A DNA stretch of 51,543 bases from the NCBI RefSeq assembly GCF_000090795.2, contig NW_003546551.1, forward strand, positions 1 through 51,543, written 5' to 3'. This DNA comes from Amphimedon queenslandica (Eukaryota; Porifera; Demospongiae; Haplosclerida; Niphatidae). Position 1 is the first letter of the stretch. Every line of letters starts with the position of its first letter. Positions 1 through 10,988 of this stretch are shown here, piece after piece. The notes beneath the pieces are model-generated. The model was not told where the DNA came from, ran no database searches, and saw nothing but the letters and a program-made list of their open reading frames with translations. The position numbers were made by a program, and so were the translations under genes.

Positions 1-40
1 ATCATATTTTGAACCACTTCAAAATATTCAAAATAAATTA

Positions 41-1236
41 CCCCGTTTACACTAGCCCAGAAGTGATTTAAACTACTTAAGCTACTTAGTAAAGTAACTG
101 GTTAAAGTTGTGTTTACACTAAACAAACAAAACTAGGTAGATAAGATAAAAGAGCAGTTGGTTTTAAGGGTGTAGTTTCAGTACAAGCAAAAATTATGGT
201 GAATCCAGCTGTTCTGTTAGTTCTATACTTGTTTTACTTGTATACAAAAAGAAGAAGCAGCTATCAACTGAGGCTACAAAAGTTTCAAGAAGCTCAAAGA
301 AGACAAAGCATTATTTTTCATGCTGTATTACTTTTGATGCATAGATGTCGTCGCTACATGATTAAAAGGAGCATATGGGTGAGAGCACGAAGTGGAGATT
401 GGTGGAACAGTATTGTTAGATGTACGTTCAATGATGATGATTGGAGAGAAAATTTTAGAGTTAGTAAGTCAACATTTGCAGTTCTGTGTAACTGTCTGAG
501 GAATGATATTGCCAAAAGTAATACTAAACTTAGAAAAGCTATTCCAACTGAGAAAAGAGTTGCTATTACACTCTGGAAACTTGCAACCAATTGTGAATAT
601 AGAACAATTGGGCATCTATTTGGAGTTGCTCGTGGAACAGCATGTGTGATAGTGAATGATGTCTGTAAAGCTATCGTCAAAAATTTATTTTCCAAATATA
701 TTAGGCTGCCTAAAGGTGAAAGGCTTTCTGACATAGTTAAAAATTTTGAAAAAAAGTGGGGCTATCCACAATGTTTTGGGGCAATTGACGGAACACATTT
801 ACCCATTATTGCACCAAGTGAATGTGCAAAAAATTACTATAATAGGAAAGGTTTTCATTCTATCCTGATGCAGGGGCTTGTTGACTGTAATTATTGTTTT
901 ACTGATATATATATTGGCTGGCCGGGATCAGTTCATGATGCCAGAGTCTTTAGCCATTCAAAGTTGTTTACCTTAGGTCAAACTGGACAATTGGTCCTAA
1001 AAAATCAAAGCCGAGTGATACATAATGTTGTTGTACCATTACATATTGTTGCTGATCCTGCTTATCCATTGTTGACTTGGGTAATGAAGCCATTTAGTGA
1101 CAATGGAAAGCTTTCAGCAGATCAGATTAATTTTAACTACCATCTTAGCAAGGCTCGTGTGGTTACTGAAAATGCTTTTGGGAGAATGAAAGGTCGATGG
1201 AGGTGCTTAATGAAAAGGTTCATATTTTGAACCACT
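41..1236 (+). mobile_element. Truncated PIF/Harbinger transposon
   Basis: The element carries the transposase ORF at 196-1230. A probable left end lies just after TTA (38-40), where the sequence GTTTACACTAGCCC begins near position 45. The same GTTTACACTA string ends a 197-bp MITE at 48051-48247 that has a TTA target duplication. No matching right terminus was found downstream. The ORF instead runs into a 17-bp sequence (1220-1236) identical to 2-18, so the right part of the transposon looks deleted or replaced. The left boundary is inferred from the shared terminal motif. Confidence 0.55.
196..1230 (+). CDS. PIF/Harbinger (HARBI1-like) DDE transposase, C-terminally truncated
   Basis: The protein has 344 residues and belongs to the DDE_Tnp_4 / HARBI1-like nuclease family, which cuts and pastes PIF/Harbinger transposons. 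Visible landmarks, in order, are the GAIDGTH block with the first catalytic Asp, the GWPGSVHDARVF block, the ADPAYPLLTWVMKPF block with the second Asp, and the LSKARVVTENAFGRMKGRWR block with the catalytic Glu. A helix-turn-helix-like region lies near residues 110-160. Family members normally continue after the GRW block with a helix carrying a CCVLHN-like motif. Here the protein stops a few residues later (LMKRFIF), at the point where the 17-bp repeat begins. The catalytic triad is present but the C-terminus is missing, so activity is doubtful. A separate Myb-like partner, usual for autonomous Harbingers, is not visible in the window. Confidence 0.85.
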   Translation: MVNPAVLLVLYLFYLYTKRRSSYQLRLQKFQEAQRRQSIIFHAVLLLMHRCRRYMIKRSIWVRARSGDWWNSIVRCTFNDDDWRENFRVSKSTFAVLCNCLRNDIAKSNTKLRKAIPTEKRVAITLWKLATNCEYRTIGHLFGVARGTACVIVNDVCKAIVKNLFSKYIRLPKGERLSDIVKNFEKKWGYPQCFGAIDGTHLPIIAPSECAKNYYNRKGFHSILMQGLVDCNYCFTDIYIGWPGSVHDARVFSHSKLFTLGQTGQLVLKNQSRVIHNVVVPLHIVADPAYPLLTWVMKPFSDNGKLSADQINFNYHLSKARVVTENAFGRMKGRWRCLMKRFIF

Positions 1237-1544
1237 ATTTGTATTTCCAAATTAAAACTAGCCAATTACTATTAAATTCTGCTCAGTAGGCTCAAATAAT
1301 GAATTCCTATTAATTCCTTTGTGATTAACCTATTCCTACGACATATCATATAGCTCATTAAGCGAGGAGACAGAATTTCATAATCAAAACTTTAAATTGA
1401 TTTAATTACATCGTCACATGTGATCTGCATTAAATTAATGAGCCTGCTCAACTATAGTACCTTTTCCTGTTTTAGGACCAAACTAAGGAATAATATGGGC
1501 ATAATTATAATTTTATAAATGTTGCATTTTATTTCCTAATATAG

Positions 1545-2922
1545 ATATGTCGCAAGTAACCAAGAGCTCAGGGTTGAGGTGATAGAGTCTTCTCCATCAA
1601 AATTAAATGTGTCAATCACCTTTAATCTGACACTACACATTTTGGACACTAATATTACATGTTCATCATTCCGCAATGATGGACAATATGAAGTGTGTCC
1701 CATTTCCTATCCCAGTGAGTTTTATAGATAAAATAGTTTGTTATAAATTTTGTCTTACTATTTCACATAATCTGGACTTGCTCCTTTATTTATTATTATT
1801 TATACTGGTGAGAGACATTGTGTTATACTATATAGTGGGAATTTTGGAGGGATTTAAATTTGGCATTTATTTGATATCCATTATTAATTCGCCAAAATAA
1901 AATCCACCATTTTGAGTCATTATACACATGCTCAATGGCACGTGGCCGCTAATTTGCCAATTTAAAATTCGCCAATCACCAAATTTTAGCAATTCGCCAA
2001 ATTTAACTCCCTCCAAAATTTCCCGCTATACGGTATTTGCCAGTATAAAATTTAGATTATGTTAACTGACGTATTTTTATAGGACCGCATCTAAACCCTC
2101 ACGCTAAGGTATTGTGCAAGAGTAATGAGAAGAATGAAGATGGTTGTTTTTTGACAAGTTTGTCATGGAACGTAAGTCATAGTGATACATGCTTGTTTTG
2201 ATGAGAGTATAAATCTACTTAGTACTACTATAGTGTAAATTATTTTATTTTTAATAATAGTGCTCAAGAAATGGACTGCCTTTAAATAAAATAGAGATCT
2301 CGTTTGGCAGTGAAGAAAAAGTTAGTGTCCCAGGAGATACCTGCTCATATAACTCTACAAGGAATGGGACAGAATCTTTTCTTAATGTAACCTTAATTGG
2401 TCACTATGTCACTAACTATTCTACAATAGTCACAACTGTCATAGGTAATTAAATTTCCAAAGCAGTTTATTTTATTCTCTGTAGACTTGCAGTCCCCGTA
2501 TCAGATATCAAGGAATCAGAGTGATGATGATGGTAGCACTGCTTTTACATTTGATGTGGCTCAAGATCAGAAAACAGTGTTACTACTCAGTCTTGTACGG
2601 TCGGATAACTTGACCGTTGAAAAGGAGGCTATTGCTCCACTTTTAATAAGAATACCTAGGACCGTCAACATAAGCTACAACATTGGAACACTCCTGGTTA
2701 CTGATAAAATTTCTGTTTTTTATGAGGAATATGGCACCTATGATCAGCCGTGTTTAGAATGCAGCCATAGTACCAATGCTTCAGGTAAAGTTCATGGATC
2801 AATCATACTTATTGTTGTTTTCATGTACTGTAGGGACTTCAACAATTCAATATCAGTTGATTATTCTCATTCTTTTGGCTTGCTTAACAGTACTGTGCCT
2901 TATAGTAAGCTCATTAGTCTGA
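1545..2922 (+). CDS. Type I membrane glycoprotein, 3' exons only (unknown family)
   Basis: Five exons join in frame: 1545-1714, 2083-2171, 2261-2444, 2485-2784 and 2834-2922, each with AG/GT borders. The encoded ectodomain is rich in N-x-S/T sites and cysteines. It is followed by a hydrophobic helix (sequence LIILILLACLTVLCLI) that looks like a transmembrane anchor. No start codon or signal peptide exon is visible, so the 5' end lies further upstream, perhaps beyond the Harbinger remnant. The stop at 2920-2922 assumes read-through of the last exon. A strong donor (GTAAGC at 2905) could instead splice to an acceptor at 3180-3181, giving a basic 12-residue tail ending at 3220. That version would overlap the 3' end of the receptor gene on the other strand. 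I do not recognise the family. Part of the ectodomain resembles that of the gene at 4428-7233 (an aromatic-x-x-GT(L/V) segment followed by VFY). Confidence 0.6.
1826..2035. mobile_element. 210-bp MITE with ~39-bp terminal inverted repeats
   Basis: The left end TACTATATAGTGGGAATTTT and the complement of the right end TACCGTATAGCGGGAAATTT match over about 39 bp, extending through GGAGGG(A/G)TTTAAATTTGGC. TA dinucleotides sit at both tips, consistent with a TA target site (Tc1/mariner-like). The element lies inside an intron (1715-2082) of the surface glycoprotein gene. It has no coding capacity. Confidence 0.75.
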
Positions 2923-3167
2923 CTGTTTTATTATCATTGTATGTTTTAATACAATTTCATAGCCTGATTCACTTGGCTATTATTATTTTATTTTTGTTTG
3001 ATCTCTGGTTACATATATCCATATTAAAGGGGAGGAGTACTATACTCTACCCATTAATCTTAAGGTGGCAAATGCATGCAATCATATGCATCATTTTCAC
3101 AAAATTCAGATTCTTATCAATACATGTAATCAAAAACAACATTAGATCTGCATTAATTTATTTAACT

Positions 3168-4250
3168 TCATTCTGTTCCAGTGTCAACACTATAAAGTAA
3201 AGAGACTTCGCTTTCTTTAGGAGCACTATAATATGTCCTTGCATTAGTTGAGGCTATAGTTTCAGTAGTATAGACAGGATCAGCCGCATTATTAAAGTTA
3301 GCTGATGGCTTTTCTTTTGGGTTTAACTGTGATGGAGCCCCACAGCATTTCAAAAGGCAGATGTGGATAGCTACGGCTATTCCAACAAAAAGACCCCAAC
3401 TAGGCCCAGTTGATGCATGTAGTACAAACAGAAAAAACTCGGTTTCAGGTACTATTGCTCCATAGATCCTTTGAATAGCTGAAGGAAGGAATAATATTAT
3501 GAATATTATAGGATACAATATTAAAGGGAGGATTTCTTTGAAAGCTTTTTTCCGCCTCTCCACTTGTCTTTGAAGTAAAGGATCACATTCCTCCTGTGCT
3601 TTACTTGAGCAACAGTAAGACTGATACATCAATACACTGACCGTTATAATAATCATCAGCAGATCAAGGAGTAATAAAAGTAGGCCAGGAGCATAAAGGA
3701 AAAGGTATTGCTCAATAAAACCTAACAATATCTTGTCCTTAGCACAATCTCCTTTCCAATTCTTTATCCAGCACCATGCACCTGCTATGCCATACAGATT
3801 ATTAACGAATGGAATCCAAGCAAAGAGCAATGGAATACCGAACGATGTCAGAATGTACAGTGGCTCTAGACGACGTAAGTCTTTAGAGAATACAGCAAAT
3901 GCAAATAGGTGAAAAGTCAGCCAAAAGGTGACAAAAAATTTTGAATTCACAGCAATGGTTAGAAAAAATCCAACAGCATCACACAAAACTTTCCTTGTCG
4001 TGCTAGAAGTGTAATTGAAAAAAATAAGTTCTGATGCACAAACAAATGAGAAAAACAGCGTGGAGAGTAGCTGGTAGATGACTAGTCTGTGGGCGAACCT
4101 CTTGTACAATTTATAATAGCAAGTGAAGATTAGTGCGACAGTACATATAACTGTAGATAAGCTACCCACTCCTCCAAATGTGCAAAGCAAGATGTTCCTC
4201 TGAGTCAAAGTCAACTGAGAATCACAACTGTCATTGCCTGAATCATTCAT
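3168..4250 (-). CDS. Seven-transmembrane receptor (family B / cAMP-receptor-like GPCR)
   Basis: This is a single-exon ORF of 360 residues with an ATG at 4250. Seven hydrophobic helices can be picked out at about residues 20-45, 58-80, 92-118, 130-150, 178-205, 240-258 and 270-295. The N-terminus is short (about 18 residues, with an N-glycosylation site) and the cytoplasmic tail has about 60 residues. The AGAWCWI segment after helix 4 is the cysteine- and tryptophan-containing second extracellular loop typical of secretin/adhesion and Dictyostelium cAMP-like receptors. That supports a family B-like assignment rather than rhodopsin, since no DRY or NPxxY motif is seen. The large N-terminal adhesion domain and GAIN cleavage site of adhesion GPCRs are absent. 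The gene lies tail to tail with the glycoprotein gene and shares its strand with the DED-like gene upstream. The ligand is unknown. Confidence 0.75.
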   Translation of the reverse strand: MNDSGNDSCDSQLTLTQRNILLCTFGGVGSLSTVICTVALIFTCYYKLYKRFAHRLVIYQLLSTLFFSFVCASELIFFNYTSSTTRKVLCDAVGFFLTIAVNSKFFVTFWLTFHLFAFAVFSKDLRRLEPLYILTSFGIPLLFAWIPFVNNLYGIAGAWCWIKNWKGDCAKDKILLGFIEQYLFLYAPGLLLLLLDLLMIIITVSVLMYQSYCCSSKAQEECDPLLQRQVERRKKAFKEILPLILYPIIFIILFLPSAIQRIYGAIVPETEFFLFVLHASTGPSWGLFVGIAVAIHICLLKCCGAPSQLNPKEKPSANFNNAADPVYTTETIASTNARTYYSAPKESEVSLLYSVDTGTE

Positions 4251-4427
4251 GACCTACCTCGTGCTGTATACCATCCAGAGGTGAGGCACTGAATCCACTG
4301 ATGTCCTGCCTCCTAGGGCTAAGTGGGCTGGGCTCATGACAGCACTACTCAACTTCGATAATTATATATAAAAATAAAAAAATGCCACAATCAATTATAG
4401 ATATAGTACTAGTAGTAAAATCATTGT

Positions 4428-7233
4428 TTAAGAAGAAAAGGCATAGTTGTTTCTATGTCTTTTATAATAATAATACCCTGCATAACAACAGATTAAGCAA
4501 CAACAAAATAATATACATGTAACTATCAATAACCCACTGCTAACAGCAGTAGCAGTAATGATGCAGTAGTTGGTTGGCAATGCATCATCATCACTAGTAA
4601 TATTAAGAGGAACATCTTTATCACTATTGGACTCTATCAATACATTAAATGTATTATTGTATCCATTGATAGCATCAGAACACGAGCGAAAGTCCCAAAA
4701 CGAGTAACCACAAGAGCCAATACTGCACACACCATTGCCAGCAGTACACACCCTGTCACTCCTTGATACATCATAGAACACCTGTGATCCTGTGATCACC
4801 GTTCCAAATGAATAATTACCAGAGGTCTCATACACAACATAATAATCATCTTGACGAGTGATATTGAACACTACGAGTATATGAGCCATTGACTCATTAG
4901 GCTCTAATCTGAGACACTGAGAGTGAGCAACAATACTATCATCCTGGTTACAGGGTCCTGTCAGATTTAGTACGTGATCTAGCGACTTCTCAGAATAACG
5001 TCCAAGATACAATCTAACACAATCATCATTCTCTGTAATGTGTTCACGTCGCTTCAGTGTCATGTTATAGACCAGCTTTGAGCCAGGGCCTAAATTTATC
5101 GGAACACCTCGTCCATTGTACTCGTACTCATCACATTGAGCTATATTAGGACCAGGTGTGTCGTACGGGACAGGAGATAATTCATGTACTGACATGTTAA
5201 GAGGAATATCAGCCGAAACAAATGTAACATTTACAGAACCAGGCAGGTAAACGCAGGTATTCTCAAATGTACCAAGGAGTACAGGATAAATGTTTGTTCC
5301 ATATATAATAGCACTTGTCATTGTAGAGGAGCTACTAGGGGAAGGTGGACTCAAATGAAATCCAGCAGAAACACATCCAAGTATCACAGCGATGATTATC
5401 ATAATAATAATCAGGGTCATTATTAATGCTATAAAAGAAAGAGAAACATTATAAAAACAGTTACACTTAGAATAACAGAATAAACAAACAAACCATAAAG
5501 AGACAAAGGAGGAGGAGGGAGAGGAGGAAGTGGAACTATGTAAATGATAATTATTGAACTATCAGTTACTGTGGTCTCTTTGATGGCATTAACAATTTAA
5601 CATACACTGTACACTATACACATATAATCTCATATAAGTAATATTATCATTATTATGTACCTATTTTCTTCCAGTGTCTCTTGCAACAAGCTAATAAAAG
5701 AAATAGTTACATATGAACAGTATACATTAATAGACTCACAATCTTCCTGAGAAACAACAAGAGGAGTATTAGAAGTGTCAGGAGCAGCACTATGTACAGT
5801 ACTGTCATCTATTGAAATTATTATCAATCAAAATGAATTAATCAAGAATACATTACTTGTAGGTAGTACGACTGCAGAATTTCTATGTTGTGCTGTAGGA
5901 GGAGGATCTAATAATAAAGAACAATATCCAGAGGATGCTAGGGGGTCTATTATACTATACCTTCAGCATTAATACTGAAATGTTCTGAAATAAAGTCATT
6001 CACCTTTGCCAAGTCACCTACATGTAGTAAATGAATAATAAATAAATAAAATCTAACTGTTACTTTCTTCTGGATGATGACGGCTGATCATAAAAAACAT
6101 TCTTGCTTTTGATACTAAAATTTAGATAAAAATCATGCAAAGATAAACCTCTTAATTCAATTACCTTCATTTAACGAGCTAGGAGTAGCTTCACGATGAG
6201 TTGTAATATCACTTTCAATGGGTGTGACTGACGACGAGAAATCAGTATCAGGAGAATTGCCTAAAATAAAATCAATAAAATGAACTAACATTCAATCCTT
6301 ACACGTACCTCCATTCTCTTGCTGTGAACATATATTAAAATAGTTTGGCTGATTAAAACACTCTGCTAGCTTGTTCAGCTTTGCTACATCTGCTTGCCCA
6401 CGATCGAATATAAATCCAACAAATTCCAGCGGAGAATGTCTGTCAATGGTTTCATTATGTAAGTGGAGACGAGAGAAAGTCATCATTGCCAATTTGCAGT
6501 CGTCCTCTCCCAAATGATACAAGAACTCTGCAATCCTTAATCTAAAGTATATCTTGGGATATGATGCATGTAAATCAAAGCCTGGTATCAAGTATGGGCT
6601 TAGCCTAGATACCTCTTTCTCATTGCAGTCGAAATAACAAAGAATCGAGTGAATGATGCTAGCACTTTCAGACAAAGTAAACGACAATAAGCGGTCAAAA
6701 ATTTCATAAAATGTCTCTGGTTCATTCGAAGTGGGTAAGACCAAGAGTGTCTTATAGAGTGACAAACGAATCAAATTGACATAAAAACTGAGGAGTGGCA
6801 TGTCAATTCCAGTACCAATCGAAGAAACATCTCTTCTGATTGTCTCCTTCATCTCATTTGCTCTTCTCCATACTTCAGGGTAAGAGGTCGCCAAAGAAAA
6901 GGTCACATCAGCTTTAGATTTTAACTGGTCCACTAACTCTCCTTTTTCCCAGCCCAGGGCAGAGAGGCACCCAAGAATGAAGGCAGAGCATAAAGCAAGA
7001 GATTGAGAAGAGTCAGAGGAAGAGTTGAAATGAGAGAAGAGAAGAGAGAGTGAGTCTTCTAAGGTTTGACCTGTCTCGGGTTGGGTAGCCTCATTTATGA
7101 GAGTAATGAGGCTGTCCTTGTGTGCCAGAGGAAGAGAGGATTCACAGGAAGCTTTAAGAGACTCTAACTTTTGCTCAGTAGTACTCGTAGTACTGGTTTG
7201 GTCTACTACATTCGAATCTTCAGGCTCACTCAT
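4428..7233 (-). CDS. Two-helix membrane protein with DED-like N-terminal domain and glycosylated ectodomain (novel architecture)
   Basis: Eight exons join in one frame: 6309-7233, 6165-6260, 5961-6017, 5857-5907, 5740-5808, 5661-5690, 5494-5535 and 4428-5428. All seven introns are phase 1. The sum is 756 codons plus a stop. The first exon (308 residues) has no signal peptide and is helical. Its last ~75 residues have the hydrophobic spacing of a death-effector-type domain (a helix with FLYHLGEDD, then PLEFVGFIFDRG). Small exons encode a Ser/Thr- and Pro-rich linker with a short basic stretch. Next come a strong hydrophobic helix (LIIIMIIIAVILG), about 270 residues with many Cys and N-glycosylation sites, and a second helix (LLIVTCILFCCCLICC) with a short basic tail. 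The prediction is both ends in the cytosol and a glycosylated extracellular loop. The ATG at 7233 follows an in-frame GTG, which I do not count as a start. The weakest junction is the donor at 5493 (GTTTGT). Alternatively these are two genes, but unbroken phase across all junctions argues against that. Confidence 0.6.
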
Positions 7234-7344
7234 CACCCGAGCAAGTCAGCAAGATCAGATCATCAAAGAATGCAGTGCAAGCAAAAAAACAAGGCGTGGT
7301 CTTCTAAACTTACAGCCACGCCTATTTTGTGCAAAAAAATTAAA
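7234..7344. promoter_or_regulatory. Divergent promoter of the DED-like gene and the photolyase
   Basis: Only 111 bp separate the two start codons. The space contains a perfect 8-bp inverted pair, AGGCGTGG (7292-7299) and CCACGCCT (7316-7323). This is a KLF/Sp-type GC-box placed symmetrically. The same GGCGTGG core occurs in the promoters near 38755, 34909 and 42655. No TATA box is evident. Confidence 0.55.
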
Positions 7345-10300
7345 ATGGCTGCAGGAAGTCAAGCAGCAGGTGCTGCCAGAGGTGCCGCATTGCAGGAGTC
7401 TTTGTTGATAGCTGGTTCTTCATTTAACATGAAAAGGTGTCGCTTAATAACTAAACCCACTGCTGGTAAATCAAGTATTGTTAAAGGTCCTGTACTCTAT
7501 TGGATGTCCAGAGACCAGAGGGTTCAAGGTGAGAAGATCATGATGATGAAGTATTGCATAACATCTTGTACATAGAGTCCAACTTATAGTAAAGGAGCAT
7601 GCAGTGATCAATTACCATTGCTAGATATATTTAACAAAGTTTTGAACATACTTTTAACACCAATTTATTTGATTGAAATAAGCATGTGTATAATTGGTCT
7701 TTCACCAATTTTAGCACCTTTTAAAAATGTAAAAATTTTGACTAGAATCATCTTAAATTTGATAAAATACCGTAATAATAATTGTTATAATTTTTAATGT
7801 GTTTTGTACATAATAATAGATAATTGGGGTCTGGTTTACAGTCAGGAGTTGGCTAATAAGCACGGTGTTCCTCTACTGGTTGCATTCACTCTTGTACCTA
7901 AATTCCTTGATGCCACATGGAGACAGTATAGCTTCATGATGTCTGGTCTCCAAGAAGTGGAAAAGGTAAAATTTTGTTACAGCATAAATATTTTAGTAAC
8001 TGCGTTATATGGTACATAGTATTTCTGTTGTTTACTCCACTTTAAAATGGACATTATTGATATACATACAAGGCTTCCCACAGGATTTTGACATCTTCTG
8101 CCAAATTTTGAAAGCATTACTACTATTGTAACACTTGTCAACTCACAAAGCATGCTGTTTAGCTGGCACTTAGTGGAAAACACTGTCAATATAAAAAAGT
8201 TTAATTGAGCCAAATTTGGTACAATTTTTTTAGTTATTGACAAACTATATATTTAATCTATAATTCAAACACTTGATTTATGATAAATTCATTTAAAAAT
8301 TTTATTAGGAATTACTGAAACTTAAGATACCATTTCATTTACTACTTGGTAAAGCCCAATCCTGTCTCCCTTCATTCATTGCTAAAGAAAGTGTCTCAGT
8401 TGTTGTGTGTGACTTCTCTCCATTAAGAGTTCCTCTTGGATGGGTGAAGGAAACTGGAGCTGAACTGGATAAAATTAAAGTACCATTAGTTCAGGTACAA
8501 TGTATGTGTCAATGTGATTTATGTAAGCTATAAAAGTATGTTACATGTATTTCTAACTAATGTTTTTAATTTTTTATTTTTTTACTACCTAATAGGTGGA
8601 TGCACACAACATAGTGCCAGTATGGCTGGCATCTGATAAACAGGAATATGCTGCTAGGACTATTCGTAATAAAATACACAAGTTTCTGCCGGAATTCCTA
8701 ACAGAGTTTCCTCCTGTTACTGTCCATACTCATAACTCAAAGCTAACAATGAAAGTAAGGACCTTATGATATTGCAAGGTGTATGAGTATTGCTTTACTA
8801 GTCAACTAATTGGATTAAGGCAAGGGAGAGCCTTGAAGTTGATATGACAGTCAGTGAAGTCTCATGGGCTACTCCTGGCACTAATGCTGGTCTGAAGGTA
8901 TTGGATGACTTCTGTACCAAGAGACTCAAGTTCTTTGCTGCGCAACGCAATGACCCTAATAAAGATTCTCTCAGTAACTTGTCTCCTTGGTATCATTTTG
9001 GTATGCTAATACTAGTATTTTCCTACTATTTAAAATTATTTATTTTGTAAAGGTCAAGTTGGGGTACAGAGAGCTATCCTAAAGGTCAAGAGTTATAGCT
9101 CGAAGCACTCTGAGAGTGTATCGGCATATATTGAAGAGGCAGTCGTGAGGAGAGAGTTAGCTGATAACTTTTGCTATTATAATCCTCACTATGACTCCAT
9201 CAGTGGGGCAGCTCAATGGGCTCAAGATACACTAAAGTGAGCTAATGCAATAATAGCATTATTTTATCATTATTGTGATTTGTTTTTCTTTTTCTCCAGA
9301 GCTCACAAGAAGGATAAGAGAGAGTACATTTATACTCAGGAACAATTTGAGTCATCATCGACGCATGATCCTCTTTGGAATGCTGCTCAAGTGAGATTTA
9401 TGCTAGTGCATTCACTGCATTGATTATACATTGTGTACATGTATGTATGCTGCATTGACAATAATAATTATATATTTATTATTTATGATACTGTATAGCT
9501 ACAAATGGTACAGGAAGGGAAGATGCATGGTTTCCTGAGGATGTATTGGGCTAAGAAGATACTGGAATGGACGTCAAGTCCTGAGGAAGGATTAAGGATT
9601 GCTATCTATCTCAATGATAAGTATGAGATTGATGGTAGAGACCCTAATGGATATGTTGGTAAGGAAATAATAATGTGTATTTTGGAGCAACTTTTAAATT
9701 CATAAAAAATCCAGTTTTAATTGGAATCAGCTCAAACTTTCTACGCAACATAAAAACATGTATGCGTATCAGAAAAATTATACAATTGAGGAATTTTCTA
9801 TTTTTCATTTTTGGCAAAATTTTGCCAAAATCTCTGTACTATAGTACAGGGACTTTAAGCCAATTTTGGAGCAACTTTAAAAATTCGTAAAAAATTTAAT
9901 TTTAATTGGAATCAGCTCAAACTTTCTACGCAACATAAAAACATCTATATGTACCAGAAAAAAATTATACAAATGAGGAATTTTCTACTTTTCATTTTTG
10001 GCAAAATTTGGCCAAAATCCCTGTACTATAGTACAGGGACTTTGGGCTGATTTTGGAGCTACTTTTAAAATTCGTAAAAAAATTAATTTTGATTGAAATC
10101 AGCTCAAACTTTCTACACAGCATAAGAACATGTATGTGCATCAGAAAAAATTATAATAAAAAGGAATTTTCTACTTTTCATTTTTGGCAAAATTTGGTCA
10201 AAATCCCTGTACTGTAGTACAGAGACTTTGGGCCGATTTTGGAGCAACTTTAAAAATTTGTTAAAAATCCAATTTTGATTGGAATCAGCTCAAACTTTCT

Positions 10301-10823
10301 ACACAACATGAGTACATTTCTATGCATCAGAAAAAAGTTTTAATGGAGAATTCTCTCTTAGCTATTTGTCATGAAAAATACACTGTCATTCATACCTGAC
10401 TTACCCCATATAGATTATTATAATTACACAGCACTATTTTGTGTCTCTATTGATTGATAGGTTGTATGTGGTCGATATGTGGCATTCATGATCAAGGCTG
10501 GGCAGAGAGATCAGTGTTTGGTAAGATACGGTACATGAACTATCAGGGATGCAAGAGGAAGTTTGATGTTGGACAGTTTGAAAGGAAATACAACAAGAAA
10601 AGGAAATTAGGTGAGCAATAGTATCTAATGTAAAGACTCTCTTTGTTGTTCTTCGCAGTATTTTATTAGCATAGAAGGGACAGGCCCAGACTATTATTAG
10701 TATAAATGAATGTGTGGGCATTTATTTGTTAAAAATTTTGTGATCATCTAAAATGTACATAATAATATTTTAGATAAGGACGAACTACCTGCTGCATTCA
10801 AGAAGTTTAAAAAGCAGAAGTAA
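7345..10823 (+). CDS. PHR: Class II CPD photolyase (deoxyribodipyrimidine photo-lyase)
   Basis: Ten exons sum to 497 codons (496 aa): 7345-7528, 7820-7965, 8309-8494, 8596-8754, 8820-9000, 9053-9236, 9300-9390, 9499-9658, 10461-10610 and 10774-10823. The enzyme uses blue light and FAD to split cyclobutane pyrimidine dimers in DNA. Class II signatures are clear. The N-terminal antenna half begins [17 protein letters not shown]. The FAD/DNA half contains the [12 protein letters not shown] block, the [15 protein letters not shown] block and the [16 protein letters not shown] block. It continues with the [15 protein letters not shown] segment, and the protein ends in a Lys-rich tail that may act as a nuclear localisation signal. 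Length is normal for the class. The ATG is followed by an Ala/Gly-rich leader of about 45 residues. Intron 8 (9659-10460) is almost filled by the 186-187 bp repeat array. Confidence 0.93.
9676..10345 (+). repeat. Tandem ~187-bp palindrome-centred repeat, array A (photolyase intron 8)
   Basis: About 3.6 units occur. The palindrome CTGTACTATAGTACAG starts at 9834, 10021 and 10207 (the last with one change), so the period is 186-187 bp. Each unit also holds a conserved block reading GGAATCAGCTCAAACTT, then an 'ACATAAAAACATGTAT' block and a TATCAGAAAAA block. Matching arrays occur at 18535-18965 and 41340-42335, and a related reverse array at 31700-32140. There are no ORFs. Confidence 0.9.
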
Positions 10824-10988
10824 CTCTCAAAACATTTTATATTACACGTATTATCAAAACTCATCTTATACACACTTTATTTTATATATTCATTATAACA
10901 AGAGTAAATAATACTTAAAGAGAGTATCCAACAGCCCTAACGAAGCCTACTACAATTATCTGGATTATTAAGAAGTCACACTCCACAT

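Noticed and set aside
354..734. Open frame on the minus strand inside the transposase
   Set aside because: It overlaps the strongly supported Harbinger transposase in another frame and has no recognisable features.
2985..3160. Extended open frame of the glycoprotein's fourth exon through the intron to 3200
   Set aside because: The frame continues through good donor and acceptor sites into AT-rich, low-complexity hydrophobic sequence. The spliced frame with the membrane helix is more convincing.
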